Assembly (NCBI GenBank): GCA_031287245.1
Contig: JAITTD010000223.1
Span: 1-19,065, forward strand
Reading direction: 5' to 3'
Origin: Bacteroidales bacterium
GTDB lineage: Bacteria; Bacteroidota; Bacteroidia; Bacteroidales; UBA4181
Length of the DNA: 19,065 bases
Shown here: in pieces, positions 7,428 to 13,801 of the stretch
How positions within the stretch are numbered: position 1 is the first letter of the stretch
Layout of the letters: the number at the start of each line of letters is the position of its first letter
Notes under the pieces: model-generated
Told to the model about the DNA's origin: nothing
The model's database searches: none
Seen by the model: the letters and a program-made list of their open reading frames with translations, nothing else
Made by a program: the position numbers and the translations under genes

Positions 7428-7865
7428 TTATTCTGCTTTCTTTTCGGCAACCGAATCAAAAATGGTGATGTCGGCAGGTTGCGAACCACATTCAGCTAAT
7501 GTTTCGCCGAATTTTTTGAAATGTTCGGTGGCAAAATGTACTTTGGTGGCAGCCTCATTCTTCCATTCCTCAAAAAACAGGAATTTGGTAGGATCTTCTG
7601 GATCCTGAAACAAGGAGTAACTGATATTGCCTTCTTCCAAACGTGACGACTCAATCAACGACTTGGTGGCAGCGATAAATTGGGCAACCTTGTCAGCCTT
7701 GATGAACACACGAGCGCTGATCAACTTCTTGGGTTCCTTGCAACAAGCTTTTGCTTCGGTTTTTTCGCAGCAGGATTTATCTTCCTTTCCGCAAGATTTG
7801 TTACCCTGATTACAACATGCACCCATTAGTAAGGCTGCACAAAAAAACATAATGACTTTTTTCAT
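7428..7865 (-). CDS. Cys-rich lipoprotein with ABM (YgiN-type) monooxygenase-like domain
   Basis: A 145-residue exported protein. The signal sequence MKKVIMFFCAALLMGA ends in a lipobox with C17 as the lipidated residue. A lysine- and cysteine-rich linker follows with cysteines at 17, 18, 25, 32, 33, 41 and 42, paired and spaced about seven residues apart. From about residue 47 the sequence reads like a small antibiotic-biosynthesis-monooxygenase/YgiN fold: LISARVFIKADK, LIESSRLEEGNISYSLFQDPEDPTKF (read in two adjoining parts), FFEEWKNEAA, then HFATEHFKKF and a final ADITIFDSV strand. Such domains act in quinol oxidation or as small dimeric oxygenases; the role here is unknown. The linker could bind metal, with only C17 used for lipid. 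It is a single gene facing away from the methyltransferase gene, with the 302-bp repeat element between them. Confidence 0.85.
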   Translation of the reverse strand: MKKVIMFFCAALLMGACCNQGNKSCGKEDKSCCEKTEAKACCKEPKKLISARVFIKADKVAQFIAATKSLIESSRLEEGNISYSLFQDPEDPTKFLFFEEWKNEAATKVHFATEHFKKFGETLAECGSQPADITIFDSVAEKKAE

Positions 7866-7891
7866 GGCGATTTTTTTTATTAATTAAGCCG

Positions 7892-7899
7892 CAAAGATA
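7892..7899 (-). promoter_or_regulatory. -7 element of the lipoprotein gene
   Basis: On the minus strand the sequence reads TATCTTTG, matching TAnnTTTG, with 26 bp to the ATG at 7865. No TTG occurs 19-21 bp further upstream on that strand, so only the -7 half is supported. It lies 39 bp from the edge of the repeat element. Confidence 0.5.
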
Positions 7900-7938
7900 C
7901 AAAAGATATTTGAATTACGAATTAAAAACAACGAATTT

Positions 7939-8240
7939 GGCTAAATCTTTTTTTGAGGTGCTATGCCCGAAGGGCTTGATTTTCATAACCGCAGGCGAGC
8001 GAAGCGTTGCCTGCGGTAGGGCGAACACACGAACACTACTGCCTGAAAGGCAGCACTAAAAGGCTACCAATTCAAGTTCTGCCTTTCAGGCAGGGACCGG
8101 CGGGGGGCTTCTGCCGCAGGTCGATGACCTGCGGTTATGAAAATCCCGCCCGTTCGGGCGAAAAGCAAATTCCCTCAGCAAGGATGCCGGGCATGCCTTT
8201 TGTCAGTGAAAAATATAGCACCTCAAAAAAAGATTTAGCC
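7939..8240. mobile_element. 302-bp MITE-like palindromic element, no coding content
   Basis: Perfect 26-bp terminal inverted repeats lie at 7939-7964 and 8215-8240 (left arm begins GGCTAAATC and ends GAGGTGCTAT). Inside, further inverted pairs are arranged roughly concentrically: GCCCGAAGGGC (7965-7975) opposite GCCCGTTCGGGC (8148-8159); 18-bp perfect arms at 7978-7995 and 8128-8145; and CTGCCT-GAA-AGGCAG (8039-8053) opposite its reverse complement (8079-8093). Several arms are also local hairpins (CCGCAGGC/GCCTGCGG 7989-8016; CCGCAGGTC/GACCTGCGG 8114-8134). GC content is above its flanks. No transposase and no obvious target-site duplication are visible. It sits between divergent genes. A non-autonomous transposable element is the simplest reading; a multi-hairpin REP-type element is the alternative. 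Confidence 0.75.
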
Positions 8241-8253
8241 CTTTTGTCATTCG

Positions 8254-8285
8254 TTTGGAAATTTGAAATATTTTGCGTAATTTTG
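8254..8285 (+). promoter_or_regulatory. Bacteroidota promoter for methyltransferase transcript
   Basis: TTTG (8254-8257), a 20-bp spacer and TAATTTTG (8278-8285) form a full match to the Bacteroidota promoter layout. The start site would fall near 8292, giving a leader of about 85 nt that contains the 21-codon ORF at 8317. The promoter begins 13 bp outside the terminal repeat of the 302-bp element. A second -7-like TACTTTTG at 8347-8354 lies inside the leader ORF and has no matching -33. Confidence 0.65.
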
Positions 8286-8316
8286 TAAACGATATTTCTC
8301 TCAATTTTAGTTAAAA

Positions 8317-8382
8317 ATGAATATTATGGGAACAGATTGTATGTATTACTTTTGTGAATATTTTTTGCAGAAGTTGTTATGA
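8317..8382 (+). CDS. Possible 21-residue leader peptide coupled to methyltransferase gene
   Basis: ATG 8317 opens a 21-codon frame (MNIMGTDCMYYFCEYFLQKL plus a final L) ending in TGA 8380-8382, which overlaps the methyltransferase ATG as ATGA (8379-8382). The peptide is rich in aromatic and cysteine residues. It begins 25 nt after the predicted start site and follows an A-rich stretch typical of Bacteroidota gene starts. The ATGA overlap is what translational coupling looks like, but a frame this short can arise by chance. No function is proposed. Confidence 0.35.
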   Translation: MNIMGTDCMYYFCEYFLQKLL

Positions 8383-10517
8383 ATACCAATTATACAGCTC
8401 AGGATCGCGGCGATAAGCAGAGTTACCAACAATATCTGGAAGCGATGGATGCCGTTTCCATTGAAAAAGTGGCATCGGCAAGCGCTTTTTTTGAGCCGGG
8501 CAAAAATCATACGATTGTAGATGTCGGAATGGCTTCGGGAACAAGTTCCGCGATTTTGGCGAAACTTTTTCCCGAAATGCAAATCATCGGCGTGGATATT
8601 AATCCGCAGATGGTGGCGATTGCGCAGAAGAATCATCAATTTCCCAATCTTTCTTTCCAAGTGGAGGATGGCGAAAAACTGTCCGGTTTTGAAAGGGAAT
8701 CGGTCAATGGATTTTTCAACTGTTCGGCAATTCATCACATCACTTCATTCAATAATTACGATAATAACCACGCCCTGAATACGTTGCAACGGCAGGCGGA
8801 ATTACTCAAAAACAGAGGAGTATTGATTGTTCGTGATTTTGTAAAACCGGAAGAAAAAGAAGTTATCCTGGAACTTTCCGCCATTGACAAACCCAATCGA
8901 CCGAATGACTGCGATTTGCTTGGACAATTTGCCCAAACTGCCCGTTCGTTAGCGTCTTTGGGCGAACGTGGATTTCCTATCAAAGAATTAAAAACTGTAA
9001 ATTCATCCCGGCGTTGTTTTCGTTTGTTTTACACCGATGCCGTAGAGTTTATCCGTCGCAAAGATTATTATTCGCATTGGGAAGTAGAACTTCAGGAAGA
9101 ATATGGCTATTTTACGCAAAGGGAATTTGAAGCGGCTTTCCACAACTTGGGATTGCGGATTATCCTCTCTGCGCCGATTTACAATCAATGGATTATCAAC
9201 CATCGTTACAGGGGACAATTCCGGTTGTTCGACTTGGATGGTTCCGAAATTGGCTTTCCGCCGACCAATTACCTGATTGCCGGCGAAAAAACAAATGCCG
9301 GCAAACAAATCAACCTGGTTCGCCGCTTGCCGAAAGCAGCACAACCCTTTCTCCGTTATTTATCCTACCGGAATCAGGAAACCAATCAAATTTTGGATGT
9401 GGTGGAACGTCCCAACGATGTAAAAGATATAATTCCCTATTACAGAGAGGAAAACAAAATAACTCTTTTTGCTAAACACGCTTATCCGCGACCGTTGTCC
9501 AATACCGTCACGGACAGTCCTGTGTTGGATAACAAATGTTTCAGCGGATATATTACCGAAGGCATTACAGTTGCTCAAATGGCTGATTTACAAAAAGTTT
9601 TGTCCGAGCGATTTGCGATTCAACACAATCAATATACCCTGCCGGAGCAAGCCCTGCATTATTATACTTCTCCCGGAGGAATCAACGAAAAAGTAAGCTC
9701 CGTTTTCATCCCCTTGAATGTGGCTCCCAATCATTCGGACATGCTGAAAAACGGCTTTTCCGGTTTCAAAGAATCCGGATTTATCCATTCGTATGATGCA
9801 GCCCAATTGTTGACTACCGCACAAACCGGCGCACTGGTCGAAGCCCGTCTGGAACTGAACATCTACTATTTATTTTCAAAATTGAATATTCCGTTACCGA
9901 AATGGTTGGGTGAAAAAATCGAAATGAAAGAAGTTGCTTTGAATCCGCTTTCATTAGATAAGTTATTGGAAGATAAGAAACAAATTTATATTCCTTCTGA
10001 AAATGGCGCCCGCTTTTTACGTACAGAAAGGGCGTATTTCGCTGAAACAGGCATTGAGGATAGCCATGCCGTATTGGAATTTGTTTATCCGCAGGAATTC
10101 AGTTCCAATACTTTGATTACTTTGCCGGTATGTAAGTATCACAATGAAATTCATTTAGGTTTGGAAATACGGGATTTGCCGGTTCCGCAACTTTATTCGG
10201 GAAATAGTTCTATCGTGACCATTCCTGCCAAGCGTTTGCCCAAAAAAGTTACCAGCTTGTTTCAACTGAATACCTGTATTTCTCAAATGCGTATTGCAGA
10301 TGCGTCCGTTGAAACGCATTTCAAATTAGGCGAAAAGTATTTTCCGAGCATTGGTATTACCACTGAGCAGGTTTATCCTTACATTGTTTGTTTGGATAAA
10401 GCAACGGATCATCTCGCATGGGTCAGTCTTACGGATTTACTTAATAATCTTACCCGTTTGGAAGACGCTCACCTGTTAATTTGTTTGATGCGGTTGAAGC
10501 ATGCAATAAAGTACTAA
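8379..10517 (+). CDS. SAM-dependent methyltransferase with tandem Nudix-like C-terminal modules
   Basis: A 712-residue cytoplasmic protein. Residues about 20-190 are a class I methyltransferase: motif I VDVGMASGT (47-55), acidic D73 in GVDIN, a DGEKLSGF segment and NCSAIHHIT. The rest has no close relative I can name. Two stretches resemble Nudix proteins. The first (about 300-515) has ILDVVERP, a partner strand KITLFAKHAYPRPL, SGYITEG, then YYTSPGGINEKVSSVF and a typical tail (AAQLLTTAQTGALVEARLEL). The second (about 540-712) ends with YFPSIGITTEQVYPYIV (Y654 onward) and DLLNNLTRLEDAHLLICLMRL. Neither contains the GX5EX7REUXEEXGU box; the first offers only LQKVLSERFAI. They are probably non-hydrolytic or a divergent fold. 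The substrate is unknown. The gene ends 4 bp from the convergent DUF4139 stop, with no terminator between them. Confidence 0.75.
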   Translation: MNTNYTAQDRGDKQSYQQYLEAMDAVSIEKVASASAFFEPGKNHTIVDVGMASGTSSAILAKLFPEMQIIGVDINPQMVAIAQKNHQFPNLSFQVEDGEKLSGFERESVNGFFNCSAIHHITSFNNYDNNHALNTLQRQAELLKNRGVLIVRDFVKPEEKEVILELSAIDKPNRPNDCDLLGQFAQTARSLASLGERGFPIKELKTVNSSRRCFRLFYTDAVEFIRRKDYYSHWEVELQEEYGYFTQREFEAAFHNLGLRIILSAPIYNQWIINHRYRGQFRLFDLDGSEIGFPPTNYLIAGEKTNAGKQINLVRRLPKAAQPFLRYLSYRNQETNQILDVVERPNDVKDIIPYYREENKITLFAKHAYPRPLSNTVTDSPVLDNKCFSGYITEGITVAQMADLQKVLSERFAIQHNQYTLPEQALHYYTSPGGINEKVSSVFIPLNVAPNHSDMLKNGFSGFKESGFIHSYDAAQLLTTAQTGALVEARLELNIYYLFSKLNIPLPKWLGEKIEMKEVALNPLSLDKLLEDKKQIYIPSENGARFLRTERAYFAETGIEDSHAVLEFVYPQEFSSNTLITLPVCKYHNEIHLGLEIRDLPVPQLYSGNSSIVTIPAKRLPKKVTSLFQLNTCISQMRIADASVETHFKLGEKYFPSIGITTEQVYPYIVCLDKATDHLAWVSLTDLLNNLTRLEDAHLLICLMRLKHAIKY

Positions 10518-10521
10518 CGCG

Positions 10522-12384
10522 CTACTCCACTGTCAGCATTTTTTCTTTCGGGTATTTCACTTTGTATTTGAGATTCAATTCGCTTTTTTGCGATGGCGAA
10601 AGTGTGAATTTCCATTTCACTTCACCTGTGTCTTTATGGAGAGTGCCGTTGGATATGTTTTCGGCTGTTACTTCAATTTCCTGCATGGTAGAAACGGGAA
10701 TCTGGTCGAACAGCGACATGGTAATCGGCTGACGTTTGTTGTTCCTGACGGTTATTTTCCATTCGCGGGAAGTTTCGGCTTTGGAGCCTAAGATTTTTTT
10801 GGTGCTGTATTCCTTCACCTTCTCTCGCTGTACCGACACGTTTTTGTCGCGCCCCAGCGACAAACTTAGCGTGTCGCTCACATATCGCACATCCAGAACG
10901 GTTTTGCCCACAAAGGTATTTTCAAAAAAGATATTGGCTTCGCCTTCAATCAGATTGTACTGTTCCCAATCCACTATCCGGGCAAACAGAAAAGCGTCCC
11001 TGTCGGCTTTTGGCGCGCAGTAATATTCATATTCGGCAGGGATATAGTGCTGTTTCATCGCCACAGTAGTGTTTTTGTTTTCCGATGGAATGGTATAGGG
11101 CGTTTGAATTTCAAATTCCATGGATACCTGGTTTTCAACCTGCAGCACAGGAATGGGAATGTTTTTCGGTTTGCTTTCTTTTTTGTCGGAAACTGGTAAA
11201 GCTATGTCGGCTTTTCTTTGTGTTCCATAGCCGACCACCACCACCTCATCCAGCGTTGTTTCCGATTCCTGCATCACAATATGCATATTGCTTGATGCAG
11301 CAAGTTCGTTTGGATCATATCCGACATATGAAACATTCAATATGCTGCTGCCGTCGGTTGGCAACGACAGTTCAAACCGTCCATCGATATCGGTATAAGT
11401 GCCAATATTTGTGCCCTTCACAGACACACTTACTCCGGGTAGCGGCATACCATCGGTATCAAATACCTGTCCGCGAGCTTTGCCCGAAGCGCCGCCAGCC
11501 TCGCCGTAGCGTGGCGGTTTGGTATGATAGTTCAACTGATATGTTTTCAGTTTGGTCGCTACGCCACCCTGATTCGGATTCGCCGACGACACTTTGAGCC
11601 GGATGTTTTTCCATTCTTCCCTGGTGTTTTGCATGATGTTTGCCTTGCAGATCAGTTCAACAGGTTCGGAAATTGTTCTTGCCCGCAAATCATACGAGGG
11701 AAACCAGCCGGCGTTATTCACGTAGTACGAAATTTCAACGGGCGCCTGCACTGCTGTCTTGCAATCCACCGTCATCAGCACTTCGCCTGTCGGCTCGGGC
11801 TTGATTCCGCTTGTAGCATTGAGTTTGCGCTGCACATCGTTTTTCTCGTCCATCAGGATTTTGATTTTTTTGTCGAGTTCAAAATCCCGCGTTTTCAGCG
11901 CCGTTATGCGCTCGCCATAGTAGGCGGCTGTCGATTTCAGATTTGTAAAATCAATCCCTTTTTCGTTTCCGCCGATTTTCTTGTTGTCTTTCAAAAAGGC
12001 TAATTCTTCGGAAACGATGCTTTTGTTTATCTGTTCAATTGTTATTTTCTCGTTCAAATCATCCAGATGTTTTCTCCACTGCTCCGTTTCGATGGACTGT
12101 TTCAACGAATCGTTGTGGTTTTGTTGATGATTGATGGACAACACCATTATTTCTCCATCTATTTTCACCTGCACGCTTTTTGCGTCGATGTAAGGCGAAA
12201 GTTTGGAAAACCGCACTATTGATACTCCCGCGGGCAGGTTCACTGTGGTTTTGCGCACCACTTGTGCACCTTTGATGAAAACGGTGGCTTCCGACACGCT
12301 CGTTTTCACTTCAATGTCTTTCCTGTTCTGCGCTGTCGCTGTTAAACCTGTGGTAATGAGTAAAATACATATAAACTTTTTCAT
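10522..12384 (-). CDS. DUF4139 (MuiA-like) protein with inserted SusC-type CarboxypepD_reg domain
   Basis: A 620-residue exported protein. The signal peptide MKKFICILLITTGLTATAQ fixes the start at 12384; a longer frame to 12450 would overlap the upstream small gene. The N-terminal DUF4140-type region (EVKTSVSEATVFIKGAQVVR, read in part) is followed by a coiled-coil-prone stretch (about 85-180) and the beta-rich DUF4139 domain (VEISYYVNNAGWFPSYDLRA, then the C-terminal VRNNKRQPITMSLFDQIPVS). Between them, about residues 300-390, sits a CarboxypepD_reg-like fold (GQVFDTDGMPLPGVSVSVKG, DGRFELSLP, VSYVGYD) ending in LDEVVVVGYGTQRKAD, the sequence that normally leads into the plug of SusC-type TonB receptors. 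No barrel follows. Function of DUF4139/MuiA proteins is not settled. It is the third gene of a minus-strand unit, 7 bp after the 36-residue gene. Confidence 0.88.
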   Translation of the reverse strand: MKKFICILLITTGLTATAQNRKDIEVKTSVSEATVFIKGAQVVRKTTVNLPAGVSIVRFSKLSPYIDAKSVQVKIDGEIMVLSINHQQNHNDSLKQSIETEQWRKHLDDLNEKITIEQINKSIVSEELAFLKDNKKIGGNEKGIDFTNLKSTAAYYGERITALKTRDFELDKKIKILMDEKNDVQRKLNATSGIKPEPTGEVLMTVDCKTAVQAPVEISYYVNNAGWFPSYDLRARTISEPVELICKANIMQNTREEWKNIRLKVSSANPNQGGVATKLKTYQLNYHTKPPRYGEAGGASGKARGQVFDTDGMPLPGVSVSVKGTNIGTYTDIDGRFELSLPTDGSSILNVSYVGYDPNELAASSNMHIVMQESETTLDEVVVVGYGTQRKADIALPVSDKKESKPKNIPIPVLQVENQVSMEFEIQTPYTIPSENKNTTVAMKQHYIPAEYEYYCAPKADRDAFLFARIVDWEQYNLIEGEANIFFENTFVGKTVLDVRYVSDTLSLSLGRDKNVSVQREKVKEYSTKKILGSKAETSREWKITVRNNKRQPITMSLFDQIPVSTMQEIEVTAENISNGTLHKDTGEVKWKFTLSPSQKSELNLKYKVKYPKEKMLTVE

Positions 12385-12391
12385 ATCCAAA

Positions 12392-12502
12392 TTATTTTGA
12401 TGAGTGTTTCTCTTTTTCTGCTTTGCGATACTGATATTCGCAGATAGCAAGGCAAATCAAGGCAAAAGCCCCAAGACTACAGAATAAAATGATACTAATC
12501 AT
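12392..12502 (-). CDS. 36-residue single-pass membrane protein
   Basis: A short frame begins MISIILFCSLGAFALICLAI and ends in a basic, charged tail (YRKAEKEKHSSK). It has one hydrophobic segment, with the charged tail predicted to face the cytoplasm. Its ATG lies 2 bp after the stop of the upstream 66-residue gene, and its TAA lies 7 bp before the DUF4139 start. This close packing is the main support that it is real. No family is recognised with confidence; similar tiny membrane proteins occur beside DUF6722-type genes in Bacteroidota. Confidence 0.6.
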   Translation of the reverse strand: MISIILFCSLGAFALICLAICEYQYRKAEKEKHSSK

Positions 12503-12504
12503 AA

Positions 12505-12705
12505 CTATTTCTCCCTATTTTTAATTAAAATTCCTGCTATTAAAATGACCAAACTAATCAAAAAACTGACCACAAACAGAGTGATTTTACTTTCAAAATC
12601 CTTAAAAACAGATGACAAAAGAACACCTGTCATCAAGTACTTGGAAATGTCAATCAGCCAATTTGCAAGAACTCCCCAGCCTTTTTTTAAATCATTGTTT
12701 TCCAT
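12505..12705 (-). CDS. Small two-helix membrane protein (DUF6722-like)
   Basis: A 66-residue protein with a charged N-terminus (MENNDLKKGW), a first amphipathic or membrane segment (LIDISKYLMTGVLLSSVF) and a clear second helix (TLFVVSFLISLVILIAGILI), ending NREK. The arrangement resembles the small DUF6722 proteins of Bacteroidota, from memory and not verified. It is first in a minus-strand unit with the 36-residue protein and the DUF4139 protein, and has its own -7 element upstream. Role unknown. Confidence 0.7.
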   Translation of the reverse strand: MENNDLKKGWGVLANWLIDISKYLMTGVLLSSVFKDFESKITLFVVSFLISLVILIAGILIKNREK

Positions 12706-12722
12706 ATTTCAATAATGAATAG

Positions 12723-12757
12723 CAAAGATACAAATTATTTTTGATATGATGAGCAAA
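12723..12757 (-). promoter_or_regulatory. Promoter for the small-membrane-protein/DUF4139 unit
   Basis: Minus-strand TATCTTTG (12730-12723) matches TAnnTTTG and lies 17 bp before the ATG at 12705. A TTTG on the same strand (12757-12754) sits 23 bp upstream, a little wider than the usual 19-21. It lies directly after the UroD-family stop. Confidence 0.5.
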
Positions 12758-13792
12758 TTATTTAAAATTTCGTGTCGCTTTTAGCATAGCGTTGATATTT
12801 TCGGTGGTAACATTGGGGGGCATACCGCCGCCGCACGATAAAATAAACCGTCTTTTATCGTTCAGACTGTCAATAAGTTTGATGGTTTCTGCCTCCACCG
12901 TTTCAGGCGTTCCGGCAGCAAGTATGTCACGGGGAGGAATATTGCCAAGTACTGTAAGCCGGTTTTGGGTGAGTTCTTTTATTTCGTTGATACCCATCTG
13001 TATGCCGGGGTTAAACAGGTTGACCCCCATGTCGGGATAATGCTTCACTGACGCTCTGAAATCGGCATCGTTGTGGAACAGTTTTACGCTTGCCGTTGTC
13101 GAGTCGTATATCTCTTTGATATAAGGAAATCCGAATGTAAGAAAGTCGTCCTCGCTTACGAAACCGACTATGTCGTCAAGCATCATCAAACCATCGATTG
13201 TTGGGATTGAATCGTGCTGAAGTTGATGCCATTCAATAAGGAAGTCGGTAATGACACGCATCAAACGGTGAGCACGGTCGGGGTCGGTAAGGAGAACCGT
13301 CATCCACTCGGTGGTTCCCATCAGGAAAGAGGCGATGTTCATTGGTCCACGCGACACCGAGAAACGTATCTTGTGTCCTGCTGCTTCGATGGCTGCCCGA
13401 TGATGTGTTAAACGGTTGAGCATGAAGGGCAATAATCCGTCAGAAACCGGATTCGGCTTTTGCAGCGTGTCGATATCTTCTATGTTTTTTATTATTTTTT
13501 CGGCAAAGGGGAACTCGTTTTTCCAGAAAACAGATTTTGCGCCAAAAGCCGAAGGCTCGGTGCACATGCCATATTCACTCCAAAAACCGGGCAGGAACAT
13601 GATGTCGGGGAAAGTTTTTTGAGCGGCCAAGTTTGCCTGCAACCAGAGTTCGTCATTCGTGAAATAATCAAGAATAGAAATGCCATACCAGTTGGGTAAC
13701 CATGGACAGTCAACAATGAAGCCGACAGGAATTGCCCCTCCCGTTTGCCCGTTGATAACAGCGTTTAACTCCTGCCAATGAGAGTCGGTCAT
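12758..13792 (-). CDS. Uroporphyrinogen decarboxylase (URO-D) family protein
   Basis: A 344-residue cytoplasmic protein of the PF01208 superfamily, which holds true UroD enzymes and corrinoid or coenzyme M methyltransferases (MtaA/CmuA type). Family features are PWLPNWYG, FPDIMFLPGFWSEYG, SVSRGPMNIASFLMG, the VKLFHNDADF loop, VNLFNPGIQMGINEIKE, a TVLGNIPPRDIL strand and a C-terminal LSCGGGMPPNVTTENI motif. The histidine and cysteine could be metal ligands as in MtaA-type methyltransferases, though the full H-x-C-x-C pattern is absent. The arginine-rich N-terminal signature of housekeeping HemE is not visible, so a role in heme synthesis is unlikely. It follows gyrA by 9 bp and is probably co-transcribed with it. 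No corrinoid protein or partner methyltransferase lies in the window. Confidence 0.85.
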   Translation of the reverse strand: MTDSHWQELNAVINGQTGGAIPVGFIVDCPWLPNWYGISILDYFTNDELWLQANLAAQKTFPDIMFLPGFWSEYGMCTEPSAFGAKSVFWKNEFPFAEKIIKNIEDIDTLQKPNPVSDGLLPFMLNRLTHHRAAIEAAGHKIRFSVSRGPMNIASFLMGTTEWMTVLLTDPDRAHRLMRVITDFLIEWHQLQHDSIPTIDGLMMLDDIVGFVSEDDFLTFGFPYIKEIYDSTTASVKLFHNDADFRASVKHYPDMGVNLFNPGIQMGINEIKELTQNRLTVLGNIPPRDILAAGTPETVEAETIKLIDSLNDKRRFILSCGGGMPPNVTTENINAMLKATRNFK

Positions 13793-13801
13793 GGTGGTGT
13801 T

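Noticed and set aside
7939..8240. CRISPR array or integron attC cluster
   Set aside because: The repeats are inverted and nested, not direct with spacers; no cas or integrase gene is nearby, and attC core sites were not seen.
8007..8288. 93-codon frame across the 302-bp element
   Set aside because: It is made of the element's hairpins and terminal repeat and ends in the downstream promoter; such frames are common artefacts of GC-rich repeats.
12758..13792. Assignment as heme-pathway hemE
   Set aside because: Lacks the conserved HemE N-terminal arginine motif and has a GGG-rich cysteine motif near the C-terminus like MtaA-type relatives; no heme genes around.
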